Positions 46,398-56,083 of a stretch of 64,000 bases of DNA are shown piece by piece. The DNA is taken from NCBI GenBank assembly GCA_963789075.1, contig CAWBJQ010000011.1:62001-126000 (forward strand), read 5' to 3'. This stretch comes from DATATJ01 sp963789075. Lineage in GTDB: Bacteria > Acidobacteriota > Vicinamibacteria > Vicinamibacterales > CAVVIG01. Both the position numbers and the translations under genes were made by a program. The notes beneath the pieces were generated by a model, which ran no database searches, was not told the DNA's origin, and worked only from the letters and a program-made list of their open reading frames with translations. Numbering within the stretch: position 1 is the stretch's first letter; every line of letters starts with the position of its first letter.

Positions 46398-46993
46398 TGC
46401 ACGATTATCGCCTGTCCGCGCTGAACCTGGATCTCCCGGATGCGCGCGGGCAGGACGAACGGATCGTCGAGGCCGATGCCGCTCGGGCGCTCCGGCGTTC
46501 GGGAATAGTACCCGACGATTTGCTGCAGGATCATCTTCGGCACCGGCACGCTGCTGACGGTGGCCGATTCGAGCTGAAACCGGCCGACGCCGTTGTTCGT
46601 CGTCAGCACGCCCGTCGCCGTGATCGGCAGACGCCCGGAGAGATAACTCATCGGATCGAGCATGCTCGTCGGGCTGCTGGACTTGCGGACGGCGTCGAGG
46701 TCGACGATCGCCCTGCCCGATACACGGCCAGTGCCGAGAATGGCGATCGACGGATCGACGACCCCCGCAGGCAGATCGGGAGCCGCGTCGTAGGTGAGAT
46801 AGGCGTTCACTTCGTTTTCGGTGACCGTGGTCCGCCGCGGCTGTTTGACCGGCCGGGCGCCGATGAGCGTGATGGCCGCGACCTTCTGCTTCAGCAGCGC
46901 CGCATCGTGCTTCGACGCCTGCGCGTCGGCGTGCAGCCCAATCGCGGCGGCGAGGCTGAGGGCGGTGACGAGGGCTGCGGCAGACGAGCGCAC
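46394..46993 (-). CDS. Secreted hypothetical protein
   Basis: A 199-residue protein with a signal peptide (SSAAALVTALSLAAAIGLHADA). The mature part includes VTENEVNAYLTYDAAPDLPAGV, a VSGRAIVDLDAVRK strand, a GRLPITATGVLTTNNGVGRFQLESATVSS stretch split into short strands, and VPKMILQQIVGYYSRTPERP. This resembles lipid-binding LmeA/DUF2993-like proteins only loosely. Its stop overlaps the recG start by 4 nt. Unbroken frame. Function unknown. Confidence 0.7.
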   Translation of the reverse strand: MRSSAAALVTALSLAAAIGLHADAQASKHDAALLKQKVAAITLIGARPVKQPRRTTVTENEVNAYLTYDAAPDLPAGVVDPSIAILGTGRVSGRAIVDLDAVRKSSSPTSMLDPMSYLSGRLPITATGVLTTNNGVGRFQLESATVSSVPVPKMILQQIVGYYSRTPERPSGIGLDDPFVLPARIREIQVQRGQAIIVQ

Positions 46994-47002
46994 CCGTCGA
47001 TC

Positions 47003-47513
47003 TTACTGCGGTTTCTTCGGCCGGTTGGCCTGTCGTGCGCGGCTCACAAGCTCGAGCTTCCGGCGTTCCATCGTCTCCTCGAACACGCGGAACTTCGCCT
47101 GTTGACGGACGTCCAGAATCTGGTCCACGGCGTCGTAGGCCTTGCGGATGTCGGCCTGCGATCGCACGTCGAGCTCCTGCAGCGCCTTCAGCCGATCCTT
47201 GATCTGATTCTCGTCCGCCTGCGGATCGTTGCCGAGACGACGCAGCTCGGCGATCGTGCGAATCCGCTCTTGTAGCGCTGTGCGCCGAACGTCCTGCAGC
47301 GCCTTGAAGCGGGTCAGAAACTGCGCGTAGTGCTCGTCGTCGATCTTCAGCTGCTCCTGCGCCTGCATCAACGCGTACGCGTCGAACATCTTCTGCAGCT
47401 CGCCGGGCGACACGGTCGCTTCGTTGGCACCGCGTCCCGCCGGCAGGCGCCTGCGCGCCCGCCGCAACGACGGAAGCCAGACACAGACAGACGACGCAGA
47501 TCCAATGCTTCAT
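47003..47513 (-). CDS. Periplasmic Spy/CpxP-like helical protein (frameshifted)
   Basis: About 170 residues. A signal peptide (MKHWICVVCLCLASVVAAGAQA) leads into ATVSPGELQKMFDAYALMQAQ after removing one G near 47440. An extended helical region follows (LKALQELDVRSQADIRKAYDAVDQILDVRQQAKFRVFEE, rich in charged heptads). The pattern resembles LTXXQ-type periplasmic chaperone/metal-sensor proteins. It lies directly downstream of the sigma/anti-sigma pair and may be part of the same envelope-stress operon (inference). Confidence 0.65.
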
Positions 47514-47538
47514 TTCGAAATGGGCTCAGTCTATCGCG

Positions 47539-48117
47539 TCAGGCGCCGGGACGCGCGAGCTCCTGCAGCAGCCGCTGCAGCTCGAGGCGCTCGGTCGCCG
47601 ACAGGTCGCCGATCGCTTCGTCGGCGGCGCCAGCATGGACCGCCACGCCGATTTCGGTCACCGCATCAAAATCCATTTGCCCTGCTAAATCCGCCACCAG
47701 ATTCAGCGAGGCATCATCAGCGGCCGGCTCGATGAGCGACGCTTCGACCGGTGCCGATACCGGAGCTGGAGCCGGCATCGGCGTGAGGCGCAATGTCACG
47801 ACGACCGCCAACGCCACGGCGACGATGGCTCCCGCGGCGACCGGCATCGCGAGCCACGGCCAGGTGGAAGGGCGCCACCACGCGGCGCGCGGTTCTCGCT
47901 CGGCGGCGACCGCATCGTGGACGCGGGCAGACAAGTGATCCCAGAACAGCGGCGAGGGCTCCGGTACATCGCCGGCATCCGCCGCCGACGCGAGCAGCGT
48001 CTGCAGCTCCGCGACCTGACGCTGGCACGCATCGCATGTCCGCAGGTGCGCCGCCGACGCTGCGGTCCGCACGCCTTCGGCCGCGTCGACGAGTTGTTCC
48101 GAGGTCAAGTGCGTCAT
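47539..48117 (-). CDS. Zinc-finger anti-sigma factor
   Basis: A 192-residue membrane anti-sigma factor. The cytoplasmic N-terminus has the zinc motif HxxxCxxC (His24, Cys28, Cys31). One helix (LAMPVAAGAIVAVALAVVVTL) precedes a periplasmic tail that ends in a predicted helix (SATERLELQRLLQELARP). ATG 48117 overlaps the sigma-factor stop (ATGA), the classical coupled arrangement. It presumably holds the sigma factor inactive until an envelope signal. Confidence 0.88.
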   Translation of the reverse strand: MTHLTSEQLVDAAEGVRTAASAAHLRTCDACQRQVAELQTLLASAADAGDVPEPSPLFWDHLSARVHDAVAAEREPRAAWWRPSTWPWLAMPVAAGAIVAVALAVVVTLRLTPMPAPAPVSAPVEASLIEPAADDASLNLVADLAGQMDFDAVTEIGVAVHAGAADEAIGDLSATERLELQRLLQELARPGA

Positions 48118-48836
48118 CGTGCTTCCCCGATCCTGATCTCCTGATCCCTGATCCCTAAATCTCGCCGATCCCCGAGCAGCTTCTTCAGATTCCCGAGCGC
48201 GTGAAAGAAGTTGGCCTTGACGGCGCCCACCGAGCTGCCGAGCACGTCGGCGATCTCCTGATGCGACATCTCCTGATACATCCGCAGAACAAGCGTCGCA
48301 CGCTGTTTGCGCGGCAGCTGCGCGATCGCCGCTCGCACGCGCGCCGCCCGTTCGCCTCGAAGGAGCCGCTCTGACGCCGACTCTGCGCCGGTGTCTTCGT
48401 GCTCGCGCGTGTCGATCGGTTCTTGCGGCGGTGTCTTGACGCTGACCCGATTCAGGCAGACGTTGACGCCGATCCGATACAGCCAGGTGCTGAGCGCGGC
48501 GTGCCCGCGGAAGCTCCGCAGGCCGCGATAGGCGCGAAGAAAGACGTCCTGCGACAGGTCGCTCGCGTCCTCGTGATTGCCGACGAAACGATAGCAGAGC
48601 TGATAGACGCTGCGCCGGTGGCGCTCCACGATCAGGTCGAAGGCCTCGGTGCGGCCGGCGAGGCAGGCGTCCACGAGTGCGCGCTCGTCGAGGTCGGCAA
48701 GCGATTCGTCAGCCACGGACCATGCGGCAGCCGATGTCTGTGAGGGCGAGGCGAGCGAGCGGCCGCCTGGTCGAAAGGGTTCGATGAAGGTCCACGTCAG
48801 CGATGATGCCATTAGTCGACTCGTTGTCGCTTTCAT
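48114..48836 (-). CDS. ECF-type RNA polymerase sigma factor
   Basis: A 240-residue RpoE-like sigma factor. Region 2 reads VDACLAGRTEAFDLIVERH, YRFVGNHEDASDLSQDVFL and AYRGLRSFRGHAALSTWLYRI; region 4 reads QLPRKQRATLVLRMYQEMS and HQEIADVLGSSVGAVKANFFHA. The first 45 residues are extra, so a start at 48812 is also possible. The last 12 residues are encoded inside a GATCC-type repeat. Coupled to the anti-sigma gene by a 4-nt overlap and divergent from lexA. Confidence 0.9.
   Translation of the reverse strand: MKATTSRLMASSLTWTFIEPFRPGGRSLASPSQTSAAAWSVADESLADLDERALVDACLAGRTEAFDLIVERHRRSVYQLCYRFVGNHEDASDLSQDVFLRAYRGLRSFRGHAALSTWLYRIGVNVCLNRVSVKTPPQEPIDTREHEDTGAESASERLLRGERAARVRAAIAQLPRKQRATLVLRMYQEMSHQEIADVLGSSVGAVKANFFHALGNLKKLLGDRRDLGIRDQEIRIGEAR
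48120..48160. repeat. CTGATCC unit array at the sigma-factor 3' end
   Basis: CCTGATCTCCTGATCCCTGA, then TCCCTAAATC, repeats a 7-nt unit. It encodes the last residues of the sigma factor (IRDQEIRIGE), so an intergenic-type repeat appears to have become coding. Confidence 0.5.
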
Positions 48837-48840
48837 TACG

Positions 48841-48869
48841 TTAGACCAGTCAGCAGCTGCTGGACGTTA
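48841..48869 (-). promoter_or_regulatory. Possible ECF-type promoter of the sigma gene
   Basis: On the minus strand, TAACGT and GTCTAA are 17 nt apart just before the sigma gene, with an AAC/GTC core reminiscent of ECF promoters. This would allow autoregulation, but would leave almost no leader before ATG 48836. Confidence 0.3.
48851..48862. promoter_or_regulatory. Perfect palindrome between sigma and lexA starts
   Basis: CAGCAGCTGCTG is a 12-bp perfect palindrome in the 101-bp divergent region, 25 nt upstream of the lexA -35 box. It is a candidate operator; the regulator is unknown. Confidence 0.4.
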
Positions 48870-48886
48870 CACACCTCGTCTGTTCA

Positions 48887-48915
48887 TTGACCTTCGCCTT
48901 TCTTTTGCGTATAGT
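48887..48915 (+). promoter_or_regulatory. Sigma-70-type promoter of lexA
   Basis: TTGACC (48887-48892) and TATAGT (48910-48915) are 17 nt apart. GGAGGG (48927-48932) precedes ATG 48938. The sequence TTGACCTTCGC resembles TTGACTTTCGC at the recA promoter. Confidence 0.75.
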
Positions 48916-48937
48916 TGCCGTCACCTGGAGGGTGCCG

Positions 48938-49547
48938 ATGCTTCCACTGACGAAACGGCAGCGCGAGATTCTCGACTACCTGAACGAGTTCATCCAGCAG
49001 CACGGCTACGCGCCGAGTCTCGAGGAAATCGGCCGGCGCTTCGGCCTCTCTTCGCTCGCGACGGTGCACAAGCACCTGACCAACCTGCAGGAGAAGGGCT
49101 TCATCAAGCGCGCCTGGAACCGCAGCCGCTCGGTCGAGATGGTGCCGACCCGCACCGGCGGACGCGCGGTCGAGCTGCCGCTGCTCGGCTACGTCGCGGC
49201 CGGCCTGCCGATCGAGGCGGTCGCCTCCAACGAAACGATCGCCGTGCCCGAAGATCTCGTCGGCAAGCGCGACACCTACGTGCTGCGCGTCCGCGGCGAC
49301 TCGATGATCGACGAGCAGATTCGCGACGGCGACTTCGTCGTCGTCGAGGATCGCAAGATCGGCCGACAACGGCGAGATGGTCATCGCGCTGCTGCGCGGC
49401 TCGGACGTCACGCTGAAGAAGTTCTATCGCGATCCGGGCGGCAAGATCCGCCTGCAGCCGGCGAACGCCGCGATGCAGCCGATCTTCGTCGATCCCGATC
49501 AGGTGCAGATCCAGGGCGTCGTCGTCGGCGTGATGCGGAAGTACTGA
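48938..49547 (+). CDS. lexA: SOS repressor LexA (one frameshift)
   Basis: A self-cleaving repressor of DNA-damage genes, about 202 residues. N-terminal winged helix: LTKRQREILDYLNEFIQQHGYAPSLEEIGRRF, LSSLATVHKHL. Cleavage site Ala-Gly in GYVAAGLP. Catalytic Ser in RGDSMID, and Lys in TLKKFYR, which is reached only after skipping one extra G at about 49361 (RKIADNGEMVIALL). The frame then ends in a TGA at 49545-49547. ATG 48938 follows a good Shine-Dalgarno; the longer TTG frame starts inside the -35 box and is excluded. Confidence 0.95.
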
Positions 49548-49568
49548 TCAGCGGCGTTAGACTTGGGC

Positions 49569-49913
49569 ATGTCCGACCAGCCCAAGCAAATCAACTTCAC
49601 GATCGTTCCCGACGACGACACGCCGAGCGCCGCGGACGTACGCGAACTTCTGCTCGATCGCGCACACGCCGTTCGACTTCACGCTCACCTTCTGCGAGGT
49701 GATGCCGCTCTCGGACAAGGAAATCAAGGACGCCGAAGCCGAGCACGTCGTGCGCGCGCCGGTGCGCGCGCAAGATCGTCGTGCCGGTGCAGTTCGTGCC
49801 GAATCTGATCGCCGCGCTGCAGGAGCACTGGCGCGTGTTCTCCGAGTCGTACAGCAACGTCGGCTGGAACAAGGGCACCGGCGCCCGATCCACTGAGCCG
49901 ACCGGACCGTTGA
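49569..49913 (+). CDS. DUF3467-like protein (frameshifted)
   Basis: A small protein of about 114 residues. Segments in order: MSDQPKQINFTIVPDDDTPSAAD, YANFCSIAHTPFDFTLTFCEV, MPLSDKEIKDAEAEHVV, KIVVPVQFVPNLIAALQEHW and NVGWNKGTG. The YANF and VPVQ...ALQ pattern matches DUF3467. Extra bases near 49638, 49771 and 49882 break the frame. The corrected end is a TGA at 49911-49913, overlapping the nth start. Function unknown. Confidence 0.7.
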
Positions 49914-50593
49914 AGATCACCGCGACCGACACGCGCGCACATCCTCGACACGCTCGAGGCGCAGCATCCGGACGCCGACACCGAGCTGCACTACACGAAC
50001 GCGTTCGAGCTGCTCGTCGCGACGATCCTCTCGGCGCAGTCCACCGACCAGCGCGTGAACCTCGTGACGCCGGCGCTTGTTCACGCGCTATCCGAACGCG
50101 CGCGCGCTGGCGAAGGCGACGCCCGCGGAGCTCGAGCCGCAGATTCACTCCACCGGCTTTTTTCGCGCGAAATCGAAGTCGCTCATCGGCATGGCGCAGG
50201 CGCTCGTCGAGAAGCACGGCGGCGAGGTGCCGGCCGACATGGACGCGCTCGTCGAGCTGCCGGGCGTCGGCCGCAAGACCGCGAACGTCGTCCTCGGCCA
50301 CGCGCTCGGCGTGCCGGGGCTGCCGGTCGATCGGCACGTGCTGCGCGTGGCGAACCGCATCGGCATCGCCGAGTCCGACGATCCCGAGGTCGTCGAGCAG
50401 CAGCTGTGCGCCGCGCTGCCGCCGGCAGCGCTGGACGCGCACGTCGGACACGCTGATCCTGCACGGCCGCCGCATCTGCCAGCCGAAGCCGCTCTGCGAT
50501 CAGTGCGCGGTGCGCGACGACTGCGACTACTATCGAGACGCGTGCGTCGCGCGCCGAACGCGTGCCGCCCAGAAAGCGTACGAGCACAGCCCG
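49910..50593 (+). CDS. nth: Endonuclease III (frameshifted)
   Basis: A DNA glycosylase/AP lyase for oxidised pyrimidines. ITATDTR leads into ILDTLEAQHPDADTELHY and NAFELLVATILSAQSTDQRVN. FTRYPNARALAKATPAELEP and the helix-hairpin-helix LPGVGRKTANVVL (with the catalytic Lys) follow. LPVDRHVLRVANRIG holds the catalytic Asp. The [4Fe-4S] ligands lie in RRICQPKPLCDQCAVRDDC. Breaks occur near 49935, 50074 and 50455, each one extra base, and the last residues are uncertain. A TTG at 49910 overlaps the preceding stop as TTGA. About 225 residues. Confidence 0.88.
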
Positions 50594-50986
50594 GTGGATC
50601 GCGCCGCGTTCGAGCACCTCGTCGCTGACGCGCTCGCGGTCCATTCCGCGCCGCTTCCGCGACGCGATGGCGAACCTCGCCATCGTCGTCGAGGACGAGC
50701 CGTCGCGCGCGCTGCTGCGCGAGATGGACGATCGAGCCGCCCGACACGCTGCTCGGCCTCTACCAGGGCACGCCGCTGACCGAGCGTCGGTGGGACTACG
50801 GCAACGCGCTGCCCGATCGCATCCTGCTCTTCCAGGGTCCGCACGAGCGCGAGCGCCGACGACGAGGACGACCTGGTCGTCGCGATCGGCGAAACGCTGA
50901 TCCACGAGATCGGCCACTACTTCGGCCTGAGCGAGGAGGAGATCGAGGACATCGAAGAACACTACTGGCGAAAAGGACGGACGTGA
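50594..50986 (+). CDS. Zincin-like metallopeptidase family protein (frameshifted)
   Basis: A short (about 129-residue) minigluzincin-like protein. MDRAAFEHLVADAL, IPRRFRDAMANLAIVVEDEPS and TLLGLYQGTPLTERRWDYG are typical. The zinc motif is in ETLIHEIGHYFGLSEEEIEDIE (HExxH). Extra bases near 50640, 50730 and 50850 break the frame. The GTG start at 50594 adjoins the nth end; the TGA at 50984-50986 overlaps the ksgA GTG by 4 nt. The physiological substrate of the family is unknown. Confidence 0.8.
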
Positions 50987-51875
50987 GCGCGAAGCCTGCA
51001 GCGATGCCGGAGCCGACGACGAGATCCGTCCCCTTGTCGCGCGCGGAAGCGCTTCGGCCAGCACTTCCTCGAGCCGGCCTGGGTCGACAAAGTTGATCCG
51101 CGCGATCGCGCCGCGCGCGGACGACACGTTCCTCGAGATCGGACCCGGCCGCGGCGCGCTGACGCGCCCGCTGGCCGCGCGCGCGCGGGCGCGTCCTCGC
51201 GTTCGAAATCGACCGCGATCTGGCCGCGGCGCTCACGGCGTCTGCGGCCGCCCAACCTGACGGTCGTCGAAGGCGACTTCCTCGACGTCACCGCCGATCG
51301 CCTGCGTCCGCTGCTGTCGCGCGGACGACCTGTCGCGGCCGCATCCGCGTCGCCGGCAACCTGCCCTACAACGTCGCCTCGCCGATTCTGTTCAAGCTGG
51401 CCGAGCTCTTCGCCGACGGACGTGCCGCTCGCCGACGCGACGCGTGATGCTGCAGCGCGAGGTCGCCGACCGCCTGATCGCGCGGCCCGGCACCAGCGAC
51501 TACGGCGTCCTGACGGTGCTGATCGGCCACATCGCGCGACGTCGCAGCGGTCCTCTCGCTGCCGCCCGGCGCGTTCCGGCCGGCGCCGAAGGTGCAGCTC
51601 CGCGGTCGTCCGGCTGCGCTTTCACCCGCCCGACCCGCCCGTGAAACGCGGACAGGTCTTCACCGCCCTGGTCCGCGCCATCTTCACCCGGCGCCGAAAA
51701 ACGCTGGCGAATGCCCTGCTGGCGTTTCGACGCCGGCGGATCCGGCGAGTCTTTTCCGGCTGTCCTCGCCCGCGCCGGCATCGACGGCCGCCGGCGGCCC
51801 GAGACGCTGTCCATCGCCGAGCTCGCCCGCCTGGCCGACGCGCTCGCCGACTGCCCTCTTTCCGGGCCAGCTTGA
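50983..51875 (+). CDS. ksgA: 16S rRNA dimethyladenosine transferase (frameshifted)
   Basis: Dimethylates two adjacent adenines near the 3' end of 16S rRNA. In order: FGQHFLEPAWVDKLIRAI, TFLEIGPGRGALTRPLA (AdoMet loop), VLAFEIDRDLA, LTVVEGDFLDV, then VAGNLPYNVASPILFKL with the catalytic NLPY, MLQREVADRL, SDYGVLTVL and, near the end, TLANALLAF. At least eight single-base breaks between 51045 and 51760 scatter these over three frames. GTG 50983 overlaps the metallopeptidase stop as GTGA. About 290 residues in the reconstructed form. Confidence 0.87.
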
Positions 51876-52062
51876 GCTGTGCTATAGTTTCGCTGCTAAG
51901 TCGTACGTGTGTCGGACCTTACTCGGTCCGACCGCCACCATCCCGCCCCCGTTTTTCCAGGCGCGCCCAGCAGCCTGATCGAGCCGCGATATCGCGGCTC
52001 CCTTCGCCCGACCGTTCCGCCAGGAACGGTCGCTGGTGCAGGTCCGTACTTCCGCTTACAGC

Positions 52063-53717
52063 ATGCTCGAAGTCGTTCCGCTCGGCGGACTCGGCGAGTT
52101 CGGCATGAACATGCTCGCGCTCACCTGGGGCGAGACGACGATCGTCGTCGATGCCGGCGTGATGTTCCCCGACCCCGAACTGCTCGGCGTCGACCGGATC
52201 ATCCCGGACCTCACCTATCTGCAGCAGAAAGGGCGCGCCGCCGCGCTCGTGCTGACGCACGGCCACGAGGATCACATCGGCGGCGTGCCGCACGTGCTGC
52301 CGCTCGTCGACGGCCCGGTCTACGGCACGCCGCTCACGCTCGCGCTCGTCGAGCCGAAGCTCGAGGAGCACGGCCTCGACGGCGCGATCGCTGCACGTCG
52401 TCCGCCCGCGCGATCGCGTCACCGTCGGCCCGTTCACGATCGAGTTCATCCGCGTCACGCACAGCATGCCGGACTGCGTGGCGCTGGCGATTCACACGCC
52501 GGTCGGCATCATCGTCCACACCGGCGACTTCAAGATCGACCAGACGCCGATCGACGGCCAGCACTTCGACGTCCACCGCTTCGCCGAGCTCGGCTCGCAG
52601 GGCGTGCTCGCGCTGTTCGCCGACAGCACGAACATCGATCGCCGCGGCTTCACCGGCTCGGAGCTCGAGGTCGTCGACGCGTTCGAGGAGATCTTCACCA
52701 GCGCGCACGGGGCGCATCATCGTCGCCGCGTTCGCGTCGAGCATCTACCGGATGCAGATCCTGGTGGATCTCGCGGCGCAGTTCGATCGCAAGGTCGCGT
52801 TCGTCGGCCGCGGCATGATGCAGAACTCGGAGATCGCCAGCGGCTCGGCTACCTGCGCATTCCCGCCGGCGTGCAGATTCGCGACTCCGACGTCGGCAAC
52901 TATCCGGCCGCAGGACGTGCTCTGCCTCACGCACCGGATCGCAGGGCGAGCCGATGTCCGGCGCTCTCGCGCATCGCGATCGACGATCACCGCCACGTGA
53001 AGCTGGCGCCGGACGACACCGTCGTCCTCTCGGCGCGGTCGATTCCCGGCAACGAGAAGGCGATCGGCCGCGTGATGAACCACCTCGCCCGCCGCGGCGC
53101 CGACGTGATCTACGAGGGCATCAAGCACGTGCACGTCTCGGGCCACGGCAGCGAGGAGGAGCTGAAGCTGATGCTGTCGCTCGTCCGGCCGCGCTACTTC
53201 GTCCCGGTGCACGGCGAATACCGGCAGCTCTCGCAGCACGCGCGCATCGCCGCGCGCGTCTTCGCCGGACGCGAGCCGCGGCCCGAGATTCTGCTCGTCG
53301 AAGAACGGCGACGTCCTGCACTTCGACGAGGCCGGCGCCCGCCTCGCCGGCAAGGCGCCGGTCGGACGCGTGCTGATCGACGGCACGCGGACCGGCGAAG
53401 TCGGCGACGAAGTGCTGCGCGATCGCCGGCACCTCGCCGAGGACGGCCTGGTCGTGCCGGTCGTCGCGATCAACAAGCAGACCGGCGCGCTCGAGGGCGT
53501 GCCCGAGATCATCACGCGCGGCTTCGTCATGGAAGACAGCGAGGCGCTGCTCGCCGACGGCGCGCGCGTGCTCGTCGAGGTCATCGAGCAGGCGAGCGTC
53601 GAGGAACGGACCGATCAGGGGCTGATCAAGGAGAAGCTGCGCGTCGAGCTGCGCCGGTTCTTCGCAAAGCGTTCGGGCCGGCGGCCGTTCGTGCTGCCCG
53701 TCATCATGGAGATCTGA
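52063..53717 (+). CDS. rnj: Ribonuclease J (frameshifted)
   Basis: A metallo-beta-lactamase/beta-CASP ribonuclease with 5'-3' exo- and endonuclease activity. MLEVVPLGGLGEFGMNMLAL is the N-terminus; zinc ligands lie in LTHGHEDHIGG. IVHTGDFKIDQ, LFADSTNIDRRGFTGSE and the beta-CASP part with VVLSARSIPGNEKAI, then HVSGHGSEEELKLML and FVPVHGEYRQL, follow. The C-terminal domain is complete (INKQTGALEGVPEIITRGF, RPFVLPVIMEI). Breaks occur near 52390, 52700, 52840, 52912, 52935, 52955 and 53305, nearly all one extra base. ATG 52063 is preferred to GTG 52036. ftsK begins 3 nt downstream. Confidence 0.92.
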
Positions 53718-53720
53718 CAC

Positions 53721-56068
53721 GTGAGTGGATCGACCGTTTCGCGCCGCGTCAGCGAGTTCGTCGGCGTCGCGCTGTTTGCCGCTGGCGCTCATCTGGATCA
53801 TCTCGCTCGCCAGCTACGAGCCGACCGACCCGGTGTGGTTCTTCAGCACCGGGCTCGCACGCCGCGCCCGCGAATTTCGCCGGCCGCGTCGGCGCGTTTC
53901 TCGCCGAGCTGTCGTTTCAGCTCTTCGGCTACGCGTCGTACCTCGATCCCGGCGCTTCTCGTCGTCGTCGGCTGGCACTACTTCTGGTGCCGCAAGCGTC
54001 GACGCCGCCGGCACGAAGGCGACCGGCGCCGCGCTGCTCTTCGCGCTGCATCAGCGCGTTCCTGAGCCTCGTCTTCGGCACGCTCGACGTCTCCGGCAAG
54101 TCGTTCCGCGCCGGCGGCTACGCCGGCGAGTGGCTCGCCCGCGAGCTGTCCGACTACCTGAATCGCACCGGCTCGATCATCGTCATCGTGACGCTGATCT
54201 TCCTGGCGATCATCATGTCGACGCAGTTCTCGTTCGGCCGCTTCTTCGGCGCGCTGCTCGACGCCGCGCAGGACGGCGGGGCGCGCACGCTGGCCTCGTT
54301 CGGCGAGTGGCGCGAGGAGCGGCGCCGCGAGAAGCAGCGCCGCGAGGTGATCGCGAAGCACACGAAGAAGGGAATGCCGCCAGCCGACGCCAAGGCGGCC
54401 GCGGCGCTGGCCGACGCCGCGCTGCCGAAACCGGGCAAGAAGCGCGATCAGGCCGAAGGGCCGGACGAAGCGCCCGCCGCCGCGCCGGCGTTCGGCATCG
54501 CCAAGTCGTTCGCGCCGCCCAAGCCGCCGAAGGTGTCGATGCCCGCTCCGCCGCTGCCGCTGCCGGATCCCGAGCCGCTCGGCGAAAGCGCCGGCCGAGC
54601 GCCGCAAGGGCGACTACACGCTGCCGCCGCTCGCGCTGCTCGACGCGCCGAAGACCGAGCGCAAGATCGACGAGCGCGAGCTGATGGACGGCGCGCGGCT
54701 GCTCGAGGAGAAGTGCCGCGAGTTCTCGGTCGAAGGCATCGTCGTCCAGATCCATCCGGGCCCGGTCGTCACGACGTTCGAGTTCAAGCCGGACGCCGGC
54801 GTGAAGTACTCGAAGATCACCGGCCTCGCCGACGATCTGTGCCTCGCGATGCAGGCCGAGTCGGTCCTGATCGATCGCATCCCCGGCAAGTCGACCGTCG
54901 GCATCCAGATTCCCGAACCACAACCGCGAGCAGATTTCGCTGCGCGAGCTGCTCGAGTCCGAGGTGTACCGGCGCTCGACGTCGAAGCTGACGATCGCGC
55001 TCGGCAAGACGATTCACGGCGAGCCGTACATCGCCGATCTCGCGCGCGATGCCGCACCTGCTGATCGCCGGCTCGACCGGCACCGGCAAGTCGGTCGGCA
55101 TCAACGCGATGCTGACGAGCATCCTCTACCGCGCGACGCCGGACGATGTGCGGATGATCATGATCGATCCGAAGCGGCTGGAGCTCGGGATGTACGAGGA
55201 CATTCCGCATCTGCTGACGCCGGTCGTCGTCGATCCGAAAGCAGGCGGCGAACGCGCTGCGCTGGGCCGTGCGCGAGATGGAAGAGCGCTACAAGACGCT
55301 CGCCGCCGAAGGCGTGCGCAACATCGAGCAGTACAACCGCAACATCCAGCAGGCGATCACCGAGAAGCGCACGCCGAAGGACGGCGTCCAGCCGCAAGCC
55401 GCTGCCCTTCATCGTCGTCGTCATCGACGAGCTCGCCGACCTGATGATGGTCGCGAGCAACGAGGTCGAGGAATCGATCGCGCGGCTGGCGCAGATGGCG
55501 CGCGCCGTCGGCATCCACCTGATTCTCGCGACGCAGCGGCCGTCGGTCGACGTCATCACCGGCCTGATCAAGGCGAACCTGCCGTCGCGCATCTCGTTCC
55601 GCGTGTCGTCGAAGATCGACTCGCGCACGATTCTCGACGGCAACGGCGCCGAGCAGCTGCTCGGCACGCGGCGACATGCTGTTCCTGCCGCCGGCCTCGT
55701 CGCGCTTCATCCGCCTGCACGGCCCGTACATCTCCGAGCAGGAGAGCGCGCGGCTCGCCAGCTTCCTGCGCAAGCAGGGCAAGCCGACCTACGACGAGAC
55801 GATCACCGCCGAGGAGAAGAGCACCGTCGCCGGCCTCGAGATGGACAAGGACGACCTCTACGACGAGGCGGCGCGCATCATCGTCGCGAGCGGCCAGGCG
55901 TCGATTTCGTTTCTGCAGCGGCGGCTGCGGATCGGATTCAGCCGCGCGGCGCGGCTCGTCGACATGATGGAGATGGAAGGCCTCGTCTCGCCCGCCGCCG
56001 GCGGCAAGGCGCGCGAGGTGCTCGTCGACAAGGGGTACTTCGACGAAGTGGACGCGCAGCTGCGGTAA
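53721..56068 (+). CDS. ftsK: DNA translocase FtsK/SpoIIIE (frameshifted)
   Basis: A membrane-anchored DNA pump for chromosome segregation at division. Four N-terminal helices (ALIWIISLASYEPTDP, FLAELSFQLFGYASYL, LVFGTLDVSGKSF region, TGSIIVIVTLIFLAIIM) precede a Pro-rich linker. The motor follows: YTLPPLALLDAP, GIVVQIHPGPVVTTFEF, Walker A AGSTGTGKSVGINAML, LPFIVVVIDELADLMM (Walker B), ATQRPSVDVITGLIKANLPS and RISFRVSSKIDSRTILD. A C-terminal gamma-type winged helix (SISFLQRRLRIGFSRAARLV) ends the protein. About eleven single-base breaks, for example at 53781 and 53951. About 780 residues. Confidence 0.93.
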
Positions 56069-56083
56069 GTGCAGGTCGCATCA

